The notes: a model not told the origin generated them from the letters alone. Positions 1 to 8,128 are shown, counted from the stretch's first letter. The stretch: 64,000 bases of DNA from JBHJGP01 sp050331695 (GCA_050331695.1 JBHJGP010000025.1:62001-126000), one strand, 5' to 3'. A program made the numbers and translations.

Positions 1-1
1 T

Positions 2-280
2 CTAACGCTCACCTTCGGTCAGCCGCTTCGGGTCGAGCGCGCCCGGGCCGACCTCGCCGTGCCGGTCGCCCGACGAGTAGACGGCACGATCGATTATCGC
101 CGGGACCAGGTGGACCTCGATGCCGAGGGCCGGGAGCTGGCCATGGAAGCGGTCTACACCAGCCCGCTCGCCGAAAACATGGACCTGCGCCTCGGCGGTT
201 TTCTCCGCCGCCAGCCGGATCACGATCCCGACCGCTCGGTGGATGTCGGCCTCGCGTTCCGGCTCGACTTTTCGTTCTAA
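2..280 (+). CDS. C-terminal end of an outer-membrane beta-barrel/autotransporter-like protein (5' end outside window)
   Basis: The frame is open from base 2 to a TAA at 278-280, so this is the last ~92 residues of a longer protein. The residues alternate polar and hydrophobic in short strands (for example AMEAVYTSPL, LRLGGFLRR, VGLAFRLDFSF). The chain ends in an aromatic Phe, the usual terminal signature of Gram-negative outer-membrane barrels. The fragment resembles the tail of subtilisin-like (S8) autotransporters, but the passenger region is missing, so the family is only a suggestion. rimO begins 38 bases downstream on the same strand. Confidence 0.5.
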   Translation, partial: LTLTFGQPLRVERARADLAVPVARRVDGTIDYRRDQVDLDAEGRELAMEAVYTSPLAENMDLRLGGFLRRQPDHDPDRSVDVGLAFRLDFSF

Positions 281-295
281 CTAGCGGGCGAAGGG

Positions 296-315
296 CGCTG
301 CCGTTATAGGCAGCG
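296..315 (+). other. Small hairpin just before rimO
   Basis: CGCTGCC and GGCAGCG form a perfect 7-bp stem around a 6-base loop, ending three bases before the rimO ATG. There is no T-run, so it is a weak terminator candidate for the upstream gene. It may instead cover the rimO ribosome-binding region. No function is shown by sequence alone. Confidence 0.3.
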
Positions 316-318
316 TCC

Positions 319-1659
319 ATGAGCCAGAACCTGCCATCGACCCAGGGGCCGCCGGCTGTCGGCATTGTCAGTCTCGGCTGCCCCAAGGCCTTGGTCGATT
401 CCGAGCGGATCCTCACTCGTCTCCGGTCCGAGGGCTACCGCTTATCCTCGGACTATGCCGGCGCCGACGTCGTGCTGGTCAACACGTGCGGCTTCCTGGA
501 CAGCGCCCGGGCCGAGAGCCTGGATGCCATCGGCGAAGCTTTGGCCGAAAACGGCCGGGTGATCGTTACGGGATGTCTCGGCAAAGACAAAAAACTGATC
601 GAGGCGGCCCATCCGGGCGTGCTGGCGATCACCGGGCCGCAGCAGTATGAGGCGGTGATCGAGGCGGTGCACGAGGCCCTGCCGCCGGTTCCCGATCCAT
701 TTGTCAGTTTGGTCCCGCCCCAGGGCCTCAAGCTAACCCCACGGCACTACGCGTACTTGAAGATCGCCGAGGGCTGCAATCACCGCTGCAGCTTCTGCAT
801 CATTCCCAAGCTCCGGGGACGTCTGAAAAGCCGTTCGGCCGCGGAAATCCTCTACGAGGCCGAGCGCCTGGCCGATGCCGGCGTCCGCGAGCTTTTGGTC
901 ATCTCCCAGGACACCAGCGCCTACGGCGTCGATCTGCGCCATGAGACGAGCCGTTGGCGGGGCCGGGAGGTGAGGGCGCATATTACCGATCTTTCGTCCG
1001 CGCTCGGCGAGCTCGGCATCTGGGTCCGGCTCCACTACATCTACCCCTATCCGCATGTGGACCAACTCATTCCGCTGATGGCCGACGGCAAGATTCTGCC
1101 CTATCTGGATATTCCGTTTCAGCACGCTGATCCCTGGATCCTGAAAGCCATGCGCCGGCCGGCGCACCAGGAGAAGACGCTCTCTCGGATAGCCTCCTGG
1201 CGGGCGATCTGCCCCGATCTGACGCTTCGCTCGACCTTCATCGTCGGCTTTCCCGGCGAGACGGAGGAAGAATTCGAAGCGCTTCTCGCTTGGCTGCAAG
1301 AAGCCCAGTTGGACCGGGTCGGCTGTTTTCGTTACGAGGCCGTGGACGGCGCCGACGCCAACCAAATCGGTGGTTTCGTTGCGGATAAGGTCAAGAACGA
1401 GCGCTACCAGCGGCTGATGACGCTCCAGGCCCGGATCAGCGAGGAGCGGCTCCAGGCGAAGGTGGGTCAGACCCTGCAAGTTCTGGTCGACGAGGTGGAG
1501 GGCGACACCGCCATCGCCCGTTCCGAGGCCGACGCGCCCGAGATCGACGGTAATGTGTTCTTGCGGAACGCGGAAGGGCTGGAGCCGGGCGACATGCTCG
1601 AGGTTGAGATCGAGGGCGTCGACGGTCACGACCTGTTGGCGGGACCGCCTGAGTTCTAG
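319..1659 (+). CDS. rimO: Ribosomal protein S12 methylthiotransferase RimO
   Basis: A 446-aa radical-SAM enzyme that methylthiolates the conserved aspartate of ribosomal protein S12. The N-terminal UPF0004 domain supplies the auxiliary cluster cysteines C21, C57 and C86 (SLGCPKALVDSE, VNTCGF, VTGCLG). The radical-SAM motif is C153-x3-C157-x2-C160 (EGCNHRCSFCIIPKLRG), and a TRAM-like domain follows from about residue 375. The SLGCPK and FQHAD sequences and the length favour RimO over MiaB. The ATG at 319 gives the full N-terminus. The 3' end overlaps the convergent mtnK by 4 bases. Confidence 0.95.
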   Translation: MSQNLPSTQGPPAVGIVSLGCPKALVDSERILTRLRSEGYRLSSDYAGADVVLVNTCGFLDSARAESLDAIGEALAENGRVIVTGCLGKDKKLIEAAHPGVLAITGPQQYEAVIEAVHEALPPVPDPFVSLVPPQGLKLTPRHYAYLKIAEGCNHRCSFCIIPKLRGRLKSRSAAEILYEAERLADAGVRELLVISQDTSAYGVDLRHETSRWRGREVRAHITDLSSALGELGIWVRLHYIYPYPHVDQLIPLMADGKILPYLDIPFQHADPWILKAMRRPAHQEKTLSRIASWRAICPDLTLRSTFIVGFPGETEEEFEALLAWLQEAQLDRVGCFRYEAVDGADANQIGGFVADKVKNERYQRLMTLQARISEERLQAKVGQTLQVLVDEVEGDTAIARSEADAPEIDGNVFLRNAEGLEPGDMLEVEIEGVDGHDLLAGPPEF

Positions 1660-2918
1660 CCGCGAATAGCTTTCGCCCGCTCGGTCATCTGCTCCCAGGC
1701 CGTGAACCGGTTCGCGTCGACGATCAGCTCGCGGGCCAGCGTCAGGTTCTTGCGCTCGCAAGCGGCGCGCCGATCCGGGTCCTCGATCTCCTCCATGTCG
1801 ATATTATGGGCGAGACCCAACGTCCGGCGGATCATCGAGGTGCCGGCATAGCCCACGCAATCGGTGAACAGTTTTGTCAGGACGTCATCCTGGACCAGCT
1901 TTCGGCTGTTGGGATCCTCGAACAGAGCTTGCGGAAAGGCATCACCTTTTCGGCCGGCCAAGTCCCAGCGGGCTCGGAATTTTTGCGCGAAACCGGACCA
2001 GATCAGCGGGATCTGATCCAGGATCCAGGAACGATATCCGTTTCGCTCGCCCGGTTCCCGCTCATGACCATCTTGCGAAAAGTAACAAAGAAGAAAATTG
2101 CCGATCAGCTTGCCGATGTCGAAACCCATCGGGCCGTAGAACGCGAATTCGGGGTCGATCACCTTCGTGTCGTCCGCCGTCACCATGATCGAGCCGGTGT
2201 GCATGTCGCCATGCAGAAGCGCCTGGGTCTCGGTCATGAATTTTTGCTTGAGGAAGGCGACCGCCCGCTTCAGTTGGTCATCCTCGCGGATCCTTCGGGC
2301 GTCCTCGTCGAGCTGGGGCGAGGTCCAGCGGTTGCGCTCGTGGTGCATGTAGGGATCGGTGAAGATCAGATCCTCGGTGATCTTGCAAAGCTCGGTGTTG
2401 GCCGAGAAAAGCGCCACCTTTTCTTTCTTCTGGGCCGCCGGTATGGCGAGATCGGAGGTCTCGAACAAGGTGGCGGCCAGAAAATCGCTGATCTGCTCGG
2501 CGAAGCGGGGATAGACCACCCCGTCGATCATGCCGCGCCGCATGATGATGTGCGGGCTCAACCGCTCCATGACGATCGCGTACATCGCTTGATCATAGTG
2601 AAACACTTGCGGGACCCGTTCGGGACAAGCCTGGCCTTCCATGGCCAGCGCGTTGCTCTCGAAAAACGCCCGCTCGACCGGGAGCGGCCAGCTGTCACCC
2701 ACCAGCCGGACGTAAGGCAGGGCCTGCTTCAGACAGAGATCGCCCGATGGTCCCTCGACGATGAACACCAGATTGAGATTGCCGTCGCCCACCTCGCGTA
2801 CCACCCACGAGCCGGGCTCACCGCCCAACCTTTCGGCCACGCTCGGCAACCCGGCCAGATAGGCTGGCACGGTCTCCGGCGTCAGCGCGCGATATCCCTC
2901 AGGCGTCTCCAAAGCCAC
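1656..2918 (-). CDS. mtnK: S-methyl-5-thioribose kinase
   Basis: A 420-aa APH/choline-kinase-fold enzyme that phosphorylates methylthioribose to methylthioribose-1-phosphate in methionine salvage. Visible features are a nucleotide-binding start (GDGNLNLVF), the LKQALPYVR lysine segment, the catalytic loop HGDMHTGSIM (about residues 236-245) and the metal motif IDPEFAFYGPMGFDIGK (about 254-270). All are typical of MtnK. I prefer the GTG at 2918 because AGGGGG lies seven bases ahead of it; an upstream GTG at 2969 would add 17 unconserved residues. The first codons and the leader lie in the 110-bp repeat described below. No other mtn gene is in the window. Confidence 0.9.
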   Translation of the reverse strand: MALETPEGYRALTPETVPAYLAGLPSVAERLGGEPGSWVVREVGDGNLNLVFIVEGPSGDLCLKQALPYVRLVGDSWPLPVERAFFESNALAMEGQACPERVPQVFHYDQAMYAIVMERLSPHIIMRRGMIDGVVYPRFAEQISDFLAATLFETSDLAIPAAQKKEKVALFSANTELCKITEDLIFTDPYMHHERNRWTSPQLDEDARRIREDDQLKRAVAFLKQKFMTETQALLHGDMHTGSIMVTADDTKVIDPEFAFYGPMGFDIGKLIGNFLLCYFSQDGHEREPGERNGYRSWILDQIPLIWSGFAQKFRARWDLAGRKGDAFPQALFEDPNSRKLVQDDVLTKLFTDCVGYAGTSMIRRTLGLAHNIDMEEIEDPDRRAACERKNLTLARELIVDANRFTAWEQMTERAKAIRG

Positions 2919-2990
2919 AAGCGTCCCCCTAATTTTTCGTTCACTTTCGCTACCGCCGAGCCATAGCACGGATCACGGCGGTGCCAACGG
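2878..2990. repeat. Direct repeat, copy A (5' end and leader of mtnK)
   Basis: This stretch, the first ~14 codons of mtnK plus ~70 bases of its leader, recurs in the same orientation at 3704-3814. The ends are almost identical (for example GCGCGATATCCCTCAGGCGT and the CCGAGCCATAGCACGGATCA block). The centre, around the mtnK start codon and Shine-Dalgarno, differs by several substitutions and short indels. The two copies bracket the toxin-antitoxin pair. Confidence 0.9.
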
Positions 2991-2991
2991 C

Positions 2992-3378
2992 TCACACGAG
3001 ACGGATCGGTCCCGGGTAGCGCGCGACAACGGCATCGCTGGTCAGCAAGGTGATAGCCTCGATTTGCGCCTGAGCAACGAGCACCCGATCGAAAGGATCC
3101 TTGTGGATTGCCGGCAGATCGGTCACCGCGACCACGTGCTCCGAAAGGATGGGCAGTTCCTTGTACTCATTCTCCAGCAAGCCGCGGCGAAGGACTCTTG
3201 GATCGACCGTGAAATCCGTTCGACCGAGGCTCAGTTTGATTGCGATTTCCCAAAGGCTGGCCGCGCTGAACAGCAGTTCGGTTCGTGGATCGGATAAGAC
3301 AGCGCGGGTGTCGGAAGACAGCCTCCGGCGCTCGCCCACTGCCCACAGGAGCAGATGGGTATCCAGCAGAAACTTCAT
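2992..3378 (-). CDS. VapC-type PIN-domain toxin
   Basis: A 128-aa PIN-domain protein, presumably an Mg-dependent endoribonuclease acting on tRNA or rRNA and held inactive by the antitoxin encoded just upstream. The acidic active-site set is present: D6 in LLDTHLLLW, E44 in SLWEIAIK, D94 and D97 in KDPFDRVL, and a late D115 in LTSDAVV. Length and layout match the 'type II toxin-antitoxin system VapC' family that pairs with Phd/YefM-like antitoxins. Its ATG overlaps the antitoxin stop (ATGA), indicating translational coupling. Its stop codon lies right against repeat copy A. Confidence 0.9.
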   Translation of the reverse strand: MKFLLDTHLLLWAVGERRRLSSDTRAVLSDPRTELLFSAASLWEIAIKLSLGRTDFTVDPRVLRRGLLENEYKELPILSEHVVAVTDLPAIHKDPFDRVLVAQAQIEAITLLTSDAVVARYPGPIRLV

Positions 3379-3620
3379 TCCGAATCGTAGAACAGTGCGT
3401 TGATCTCCTGCTCGCTCATTCGGTCGAAAACGTCCGGAACGCTGATCTGCCCCTCGAGAAAACCGAGCCGCTGCGGTTTCTTGGCGGCCTCGGTCTCAAG
3501 CGCGATTACCTTAACCATGGGCTTTCCGGCCTTGGCGATGACGAACGGTTCCCCCTTCGCGGCCTGCTCGACCAACCGCGACAGATGGGTCTTCGCCTCA
3601 TGAATGTTGACGGTGCGCAT
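3375..3620 (-). CDS. Phd/YefM-family antitoxin
   Basis: An 81-aa antitoxin with the family start MRTVNIHEAKTHLSRLVEQA, the middle PFVIAKAGKPMVKVIAL, and a C-terminal tail (DVFDRMSEQEINALF) expected to bind the toxin groove. The N-terminal half of such proteins dimerises and binds operator DNA. A GTG-ATG pair precedes it; I take the ATG at 3620, which gives exactly the same length as the broken homologue at 3817-4062. It is the first gene of the pair, with the toxin following by a 4-base overlap. The palindrome 20 bases upstream is a likely self-regulation site. Confidence 0.9.
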   Translation of the reverse strand: MRTVNIHEAKTHLSRLVEQAAKGEPFVIAKAGKPMVKVIALETEAAKKPQRLGFLEGQISVPDVFDRMSEQEINALFYDSE

Positions 3621-3640
3621 CACTCAACCCAAACAAATCT

Positions 3641-3660
3641 AGTTTACTAAACTTAGTTTA
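3641..3660. promoter_or_regulatory. Candidate antitoxin operator (palindrome upstream of the toxin-antitoxin pair)
   Basis: AGTTTA-C-TAAACT is a perfect inverted repeat at 3641-3653, followed by a further TAGTTTA half-site. It lies about 20 bases upstream of the antitoxin ATG (3620), where Phd/YefM-type antitoxins usually bind to repress their own promoter. It is A+T-rich and could also supply the -10 region. The role is inferred from position and symmetry. Confidence 0.5.
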
Positions 3661-3703
3661 TCCATAGAATGAATCAAAACAAAGAAAAAACCGCGCGGAG
3701 GCA

Positions 3704-3814
3704 GGCGTCAGCGCGCGATATCCCTCAGGCGTCTCCAAAGCCACGACATCCCCCAATTTTCTTTCGTTTTCGCAACCGCCGAGCCATAGCACGGATCACG
3801 GCGGTGCCAACCGG
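3704..3814. repeat. Direct repeat, copy B (diverged duplicate of the mtnK 5' region)
   Basis: Partner of the repeat at 2878-2990. It carries a truncated mtnK start (the GTGGCTTTGGAGACGCCTGA stretch, on the minus strand) that runs into unrelated sequence after ~14 codons, so it is a non-functional relic. It abuts the stop codon of the broken antitoxin gene, just as copy A abuts the stop of the toxin gene. Confidence 0.9.
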
Positions 3815-3816
3815 CG

Positions 3817-4062
3817 TCATTCGCCACCGTCAAACAGCGCCTCGATCTCGCTTTGTCCCATGCGGTCGAAATCGTCGGGGACGTGGATCTGGCCTTCGAA
3901 AAAACTGAGCCGACGCGGCTCAGTCGCCACAGGCGCGTCAACCGCGACCACCTTGACCATCGGCTTGCCATCCGCCGATATGGCGAACGATTCGTCGTTT
4001 GCCGCCTCCTCGATTAGTTGATCCGGACAGATTTTGGTATCCTAAAGATCGAAGACTCGCAT
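3817..4062 (-). pseudogene. Broken Phd/YefM-type antitoxin relic
   Basis: This minus-strand frame has the same length (82 codons with stop) as the intact antitoxin at 3375-3620 and aligns with it throughout: AAxxExFxIxxxGKPMVKVxA, then RRLSFFEGQIHVPDDFDRM and EIEALF. Codon 7 is TAG, directly after MRVFDL. The next few codons (DTKICPD where THLS is expected) look like a pair of compensating small indels. No toxin gene lies beside it. It is either a decayed second copy of the pair or an older resident module. Confidence 0.8.
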
Positions 4063-4103
4063 CTTGTTTCTCCGTTGAGTGGCCTGAGAGGTAAATTGGC
4101 AAC

Positions 4104-5078
4104 ATGCGCACCGTCATCACTGTAGATTCTCATGACTCAGCGAAAGGTACCCTGCGGGCGTTATCTCACCTCAAACATATCGACCAAAAAATTCTTTTCC
4201 ACGAAAAATATAATAGACGGCATCCTTTGGCTGTCTATTCAATATCAATTGGTCGTATTTGTGGGAAAATTAAAAAAACGACCGAAAAGCTCGAAAAACT
4301 TTGGATAAGTTCATCGAATATAGAGAAAATGATGGAAAATGGGGACATTATTGATGAAATTATCGATTATCTTGAGTTGAATTTCTATTCTGCGGCCGAA
4401 CATGTTGATGATATTAAACATATTGTATCGTCTTTATTTAAGACAAAAGAATCTTGCATAACTTCAAAAAAGTACAAAAAATTTGTTGCAGATCTCAAGC
4501 CATTGAGAGATGAGATTGCCTCATTTGCAAACACCATTAAGCATAATCACGGGCGCGTTCGTCCATATATGCTTCAATTTTTGCACTGTGGAAAAAACAT
4601 TGTCTTAATAGGGTTTTTTATTGAAGGTGTCAACGAAAATAAACTGTGTCCCTGTCCTGTTTTGCACAGCAAAAAAAGGATAATTTCAGTGACTTCTTTT
4701 CTTTGGAGCATAATAGTTTACGTTTGGCAAACATCAAATTTGACGGCCAAATTTATTGAAGAAATTGGCGGAGTCGACAGCGATGAGGTATCCCTCATTC
4801 CTGCTCCTGCCTTCTGCGATGCTGTACTGTCTCTATCGAGGCTTCCGCTCTATTCCTTTGATGACACTCATCCGTTTGCAACGACGACTGTCCTGCCACG
4901 CTTTGGTGAAAGTAGAGAATTGGACCAGAACCAGGTTTACGGATCATTTGGAAACCCTTGGCAAAAATCTGATGATGGGGAATTCAAGGGTGATTTTTTG
5001 ATGTACGGCGGCGATGGCGTTTCGAACGAGTTTGAGCTGGTGAGACCGGAGAGATGGGAAATCAGGCATTGGGAGTAG
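4104..5078 (+). CDS. A+T-rich orphan protein of unknown function
   Basis: A 324-aa soluble protein that I do not recognise. Its coding sequence is visibly richer in A and T than everything around it and is full of Lys, Ile and Asn codons (AAA, ATT, AAT), which points to recent acquisition. The middle (about residues 133-150) reads LRDEIASFANTIKHNHGR. The N-x-I-K-H arrangement is reminiscent of HEPN-like helical domains, but this is a weak visual match. The first ~60 bases are G+C-rich, and the first 13 bases of the frame equal the start of the antitoxin gene at 3620. The true start may therefore lie further in, for example at a later Met. It follows the toxin-antitoxin patch. Confidence 0.6.
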   Translation: MRTVITVDSHDSAKGTLRALSHLKHIDQKILFHEKYNRRHPLAVYSISIGRICGKIKKTTEKLEKLWISSSNIEKMMENGDIIDEIIDYLELNFYSAAEHVDDIKHIVSSLFKTKESCITSKKYKKFVADLKPLRDEIASFANTIKHNHGRVRPYMLQFLHCGKNIVLIGFFIEGVNENKLCPCPVLHSKKRIISVTSFLWSIIVYVWQTSNLTAKFIEEIGGVDSDEVSLIPAPAFCDAVLSLSRLPLYSFDDTHPFATTTVLPRFGESRELDQNQVYGSFGNPWQKSDDGEFKGDFLMYGGDGVSNEFELVRPERWEIRHWE

Positions 5079-5111
5079 AGACTACGCTTGGAAATCTGCT
5101 TGGCGGGTCGC

Positions 5112-5140
5112 TTGACAACCCCTGTCCACCCGTCATCTCT
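5112..5140 (+). promoter_or_regulatory. Weak promoter candidate for the sugar/polyol ABC operon
   Basis: A perfect TTGACA at 5112-5117 is followed after 17 bases by ATCTCT, a poor -10. It lies ~40 bases upstream of the first permease gene and downstream of the A+T-rich orphan. Only the -35 match is convincing. Confidence 0.25.
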
Positions 5141-5176
5141 AGCCGGGGCTGAAACGGACAAAGAGTCGGGGGCAGG

Positions 5177-6145
5177 GTGGACGGCGGCGAACTGGCGAAA
5201 GAGCCAGAGTGGTTCCGGGCGAAACGGACCAAAAAACAGCTGATCGTCAGCCCCTGGGTGCCGGTGGCGCTGGTCGGCCTGCCCGTCATCATCCTAATCG
5301 CGATCGTCATCTACCCCACCATCTGGATGGCCTATCACGCCTTCCAGTCGACTGACATGATGAGCCTGTTCCGCCAGGACTGGACGTTCGTCGGCTGGCA
5401 GAATTTTGCGGCCGTTCTGTCGGAAGACCGGTTTCATGACAGCGTCGGGCGGCTGGCGCTCTATCTGACCTTCGGCGCGTGCTTGCAGGTGCTCTTGGGC
5501 GTGGCGCTGGCGCTGATCCTCTACGAAACCGTCAAGAGCAATCTGTGGCGGACGGTGATCCTGATCGCCATGGTCCTGCCGATGATGCTGCCGCCCTCGA
5601 TCGTGGGCGTGCTCTGGAAATTCCTGCTTCAGGCCAACAACGGCGCGGTCAATCATCTGCTGTTGGGGCTCGGTCTTTTGGAGGGCGAGGAGCGGATCAA
5701 CTGGCTGGGCCGGGATCTGGCCTTGTGGTCCCTAGTCATCGCTGACGTCTGGCAGTGGACCGCGCTGCCGCTCTTGATCGTTTATTCGGGCCGGGTCTCC
5801 CTGCCGCCCGCCGTGTTCGAGGCGGCCCGGGTCGACGGCGCGCCGCAGTGGACCGTACTCACCCGCCTGACCTTGCCGATGCTGAAGGAGATCATCGCCA
5901 TCGCCTTCATCTTGCGGTTCATGGACGCCTACAAGTTCGTCGACAAGGTCTACGTCATGACCTCGGGCGGTCCCGCCCAGAGCTCGGAGCTGCCGGTGTT
6001 CATCGCCTTCCAGAAGGGCATCCGCGAGTTCCAGATCGGCGAGGCGGCCGCCTATTCCTGGCTGATCTTCGTGGTCGCGGCGGTAATCATCATTCTGTTT
6101 CTTCAGTATCTGAAGCGGGTGCTCCGCGCCCAGGCCTTCGCATGA
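5177..6145 (+). CDS. ABC transporter permease, MalF/UgpA-type (GlpP-like)
   Basis: A 322-aa inner-membrane permease of a carbohydrate/polyol ABC importer. It has a short cytoplasmic N-terminus, a first membrane helix from about residue 32, and the EAA loop that contacts the ATPase (FEAARVDGAPQWTVLTRLTLP, about 214-234). The GTG at 5177 follows a GGGGGCAGG ribosome-binding site. Its stop overlaps the next permease start (ATGA). Two permeases followed by two different ATPases is the layout of the Rhizobium glycerol importer GlpPQST, so a polyol substrate is plausible but not proven. Confidence 0.85.
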   Translation: MDGGELAKEPEWFRAKRTKKQLIVSPWVPVALVGLPVIILIAIVIYPTIWMAYHAFQSTDMMSLFRQDWTFVGWQNFAAVLSEDRFHDSVGRLALYLTFGACLQVLLGVALALILYETVKSNLWRTVILIAMVLPMMLPPSIVGVLWKFLLQANNGAVNHLLLGLGLLEGEERINWLGRDLALWSLVIADVWQWTALPLLIVYSGRVSLPPAVFEAARVDGAPQWTVLTRLTLPMLKEIIAIAFILRFMDAYKFVDKVYVMTSGGPAQSSELPVFIAFQKGIREFQIGEAAAYSWLIFVVAAVIIILFLQYLKRVLRAQAFA

Positions 6146-7002
6146 GCGCCACGGGTCAAACCGGCCAGGTGTCGGCCCGCGTGATCCGCTACGTGCTATG
6201 GGCGTTTCTCGCCGTCTGGCTCCTGTTCACGCTTCTGCCCTTCTATTTTCAGTTGATCACCTCGATGAAACCGGTGGCCGAGATAAACCGGATGATCCCC
6301 ACCTTTTGGCCCGAAAACTTCGCGATCACGTCCAACTATGCCGGCATCTTCGCCGATCCGGGCTCGCTCAAGAGCCTCCAGGACAGCGTCATCGTGGCGC
6401 TCAGCAATACAGCGCTCTCGCTGTTCCTCGGAACCCTCGCCGGCTACGCGCTCGCCCGGTTCCTGAAAGGCCCGGTCGGCGAAAACCTGTCCTTTTGGAT
6501 ACTGTCCAACCGCATGTTTCCGCCGGTCGCCATCCTGATCCCGATGTTTTTCCTGTTCGACGCGACGCCCTGGGGCACCGACAGCTATTTTTCGCTGATC
6601 CTGCTCTACCTCGTCTTCAACCTGCCGCTCGCCACCTGGCTAATGATGGTCTTTTTCCGGGACGCGCCGGTGGAGCTGGAGGAGGCGGCCTATCTCGACG
6701 GCTACACGCCGTTTCGCGCCTTCTTCAAGGTGACGCTCCCGCTCGTCTTTCCGGGCATGATCTCTGTCGCCATGCTCTGCTTCATCTTCGCCTGGAACGA
6801 GTATCTGTTCGCCAATCTCCTAACCGGCACGACCGTCAAAACCTTTCCGGTGCACATTCCGAGTTTCACCCAGGGCTCCCAGACCTTATGGAACCTGGTC
6901 ATGGCCTTTTCGCTCGTGGCCATGCTGCCGCCGGTAATCATGTTCATTCTGCTCAGGCGCTACATGGTTCGGGGCCTCAGTCTCGGTGTGGTCAAGGGCT
7001 AG
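6142..7002 (+). CDS. ABC transporter permease, MalG/UgpE-type (GlpQ-like)
   Basis: A 286-aa partner permease. Its EAA loop is EEAAYLDGYTPFRAFFKVTLP, and the C-terminus ends in the MalG-like RRYMVRGLSLGVVKG. About six membrane segments are visible. It starts with the ATG that overlaps the upstream permease stop by four bases and is followed after 10 bases by the first ATPase, so the genes are clearly one operon. Confidence 0.88.
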   Translation: MSATGQTGQVSARVIRYVLWAFLAVWLLFTLLPFYFQLITSMKPVAEINRMIPTFWPENFAITSNYAGIFADPGSLKSLQDSVIVALSNTALSLFLGTLAGYALARFLKGPVGENLSFWILSNRMFPPVAILIPMFFLFDATPWGTDSYFSLILLYLVFNLPLATWLMMVFFRDAPVELEEAAYLDGYTPFRAFFKVTLPLVFPGMISVAMLCFIFAWNEYLFANLLTGTTVKTFPVHIPSFTQGSQTLWNLVMAFSLVAMLPPVIMFILLRRYMVRGLSLGVVKG

Positions 7003-7012
7003 CGGGCGGCCG

Positions 7013-8125
7013 ATGGCGCATCTCGAAGTGTTCGATCTCTGCAAAGGTTGGGATCATGTGGTCCTCGACCGGCTCGATCTCACCGTCGAGAAGGGCGAAT
7101 TTTTCGTCATCGTCGGTCCGTCCGGGATTGGCAAGACCACGCTGCTCCGCCTGATCGCCGGTCTCGAGCATCCCGATCGCGGCACCGTCACTATCGCCGG
7201 CCGCGATCAGACAAAAATTCCACCCTACCGACGCAATGTGGCGCTCACCTTCGAAAGCTACGCCCTCTATCCGCATCTTTCCGTCTTCGAGAACATCGCT
7301 AGCCCCTTGCGCGCCCGACGGGAGAACGCCGCCGAAATCGAGACCAAGGTGAAGGAGGTGGCAAAGCTTCTGCGGATCGATCAGCTCCTAGACAGGAAAC
7401 CCGGCGAGATTTCGGGCGGTCAGAAACAGCGGACGGCGCTCGGCCGGACGCTGGTCCGCCGCCCTGACGTCTTTCTTCTGGACGAGCCGATTTCGCACTT
7501 GGACGCCAAGATCCGCCACGAGCTGCGCCTCCAGTTCCATCATTTGGAGGAGCTGCGCCGGACCGCCACCGTCTACGTCACCCATGACTATGCCGAGGCT
7601 TTATCGCTGGGCGATCGGATCGGCGTGCTGGGCGACGGTCGCCTTCGGCAGATCGGCACGCCGCGCCAGGTCTTCGGTCAACCAGCTGACATCTTCGTCG
7701 CCCGCCATCTGGGCCAGCCCAGCATCAACGAGGTTCCGGCGGACCTGATCCGCCGGGGCGACCGGCTTTATGTGGCGCCGAAAGGCGAGGATATGGTCCT
7801 GGCGGTGGGCGCCGAGCAGAGCGCCGCGTTGAGTGACAGCTTCGAGGGTGCCGACGTGACCCTCGGGCTCAGACCCCAGCATCTCCGGGGCGGCCCGCCG
7901 GGCACCCCCCTGCCGCCCGCGTTCCAGGCGATGACCGGCACCGTCGACGTCTACGAGGCGCTCGGCACCCATGGCGTGCTGATGGCCCGGATCGGCGACC
8001 GGTCGCTCACCGCCTTGACCGATCTGGATCACGCTTTCGAGCCGGGCGAGCCGGTCCAACTGGGCGTCGATCCGGCCCACCTTCTCTACTTCTGCCCGAC
8101 CCGCGGGCATAACCTCCTGGTGTAG
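7013..8125 (+). CDS. ABC transporter ATP-binding protein, MalK/UgpC-type (first of two)
   Basis: A 370-aa ATPase with Walker A GPSGIGKTT (about residues 37-45), Q-loop region (FESYALYPHLSV), signature SGGQKQR, Walker B VFLLDEPISHLD and switch His in VTHDYAEAL. A TOBE-type regulatory tail follows from about residue 235. The Gln-to-Glu change in the Q-loop (FESYALY where MalK has FQ) is also seen in the next ATPase. I start it at ATG 7013 rather than an upstream in-frame start inside the permease stop region. Two non-identical ATPases probably form a heterodimer. Confidence 0.87.
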   Translation: MAHLEVFDLCKGWDHVVLDRLDLTVEKGEFFVIVGPSGIGKTTLLRLIAGLEHPDRGTVTIAGRDQTKIPPYRRNVALTFESYALYPHLSVFENIASPLRARRENAAEIETKVKEVAKLLRIDQLLDRKPGEISGGQKQRTALGRTLVRRPDVFLLDEPISHLDAKIRHELRLQFHHLEELRRTATVYVTHDYAEALSLGDRIGVLGDGRLRQIGTPRQVFGQPADIFVARHLGQPSINEVPADLIRRGDRLYVAPKGEDMVLAVGAEQSAALSDSFEGADVTLGLRPQHLRGGPPGTPLPPAFQAMTGTVDVYEALGTHGVLMARIGDRSLTALTDLDHAFEPGEPVQLGVDPAHLLYFCPTRGHNLLV

Positions 8126-8128
8126 CCC

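Noticed and set aside
733..1761. Long minus-strand frame (342 codons) opposite rimO
   Set aside because: It is the antisense of a clear RimO gene in G+C-rich DNA, with no recognisable motif.
1806..2966. 386-codon plus-strand frame opposite mtnK
   Set aside because: Antisense shadow of a well-supported kinase gene; no ribosome-binding site or domain.
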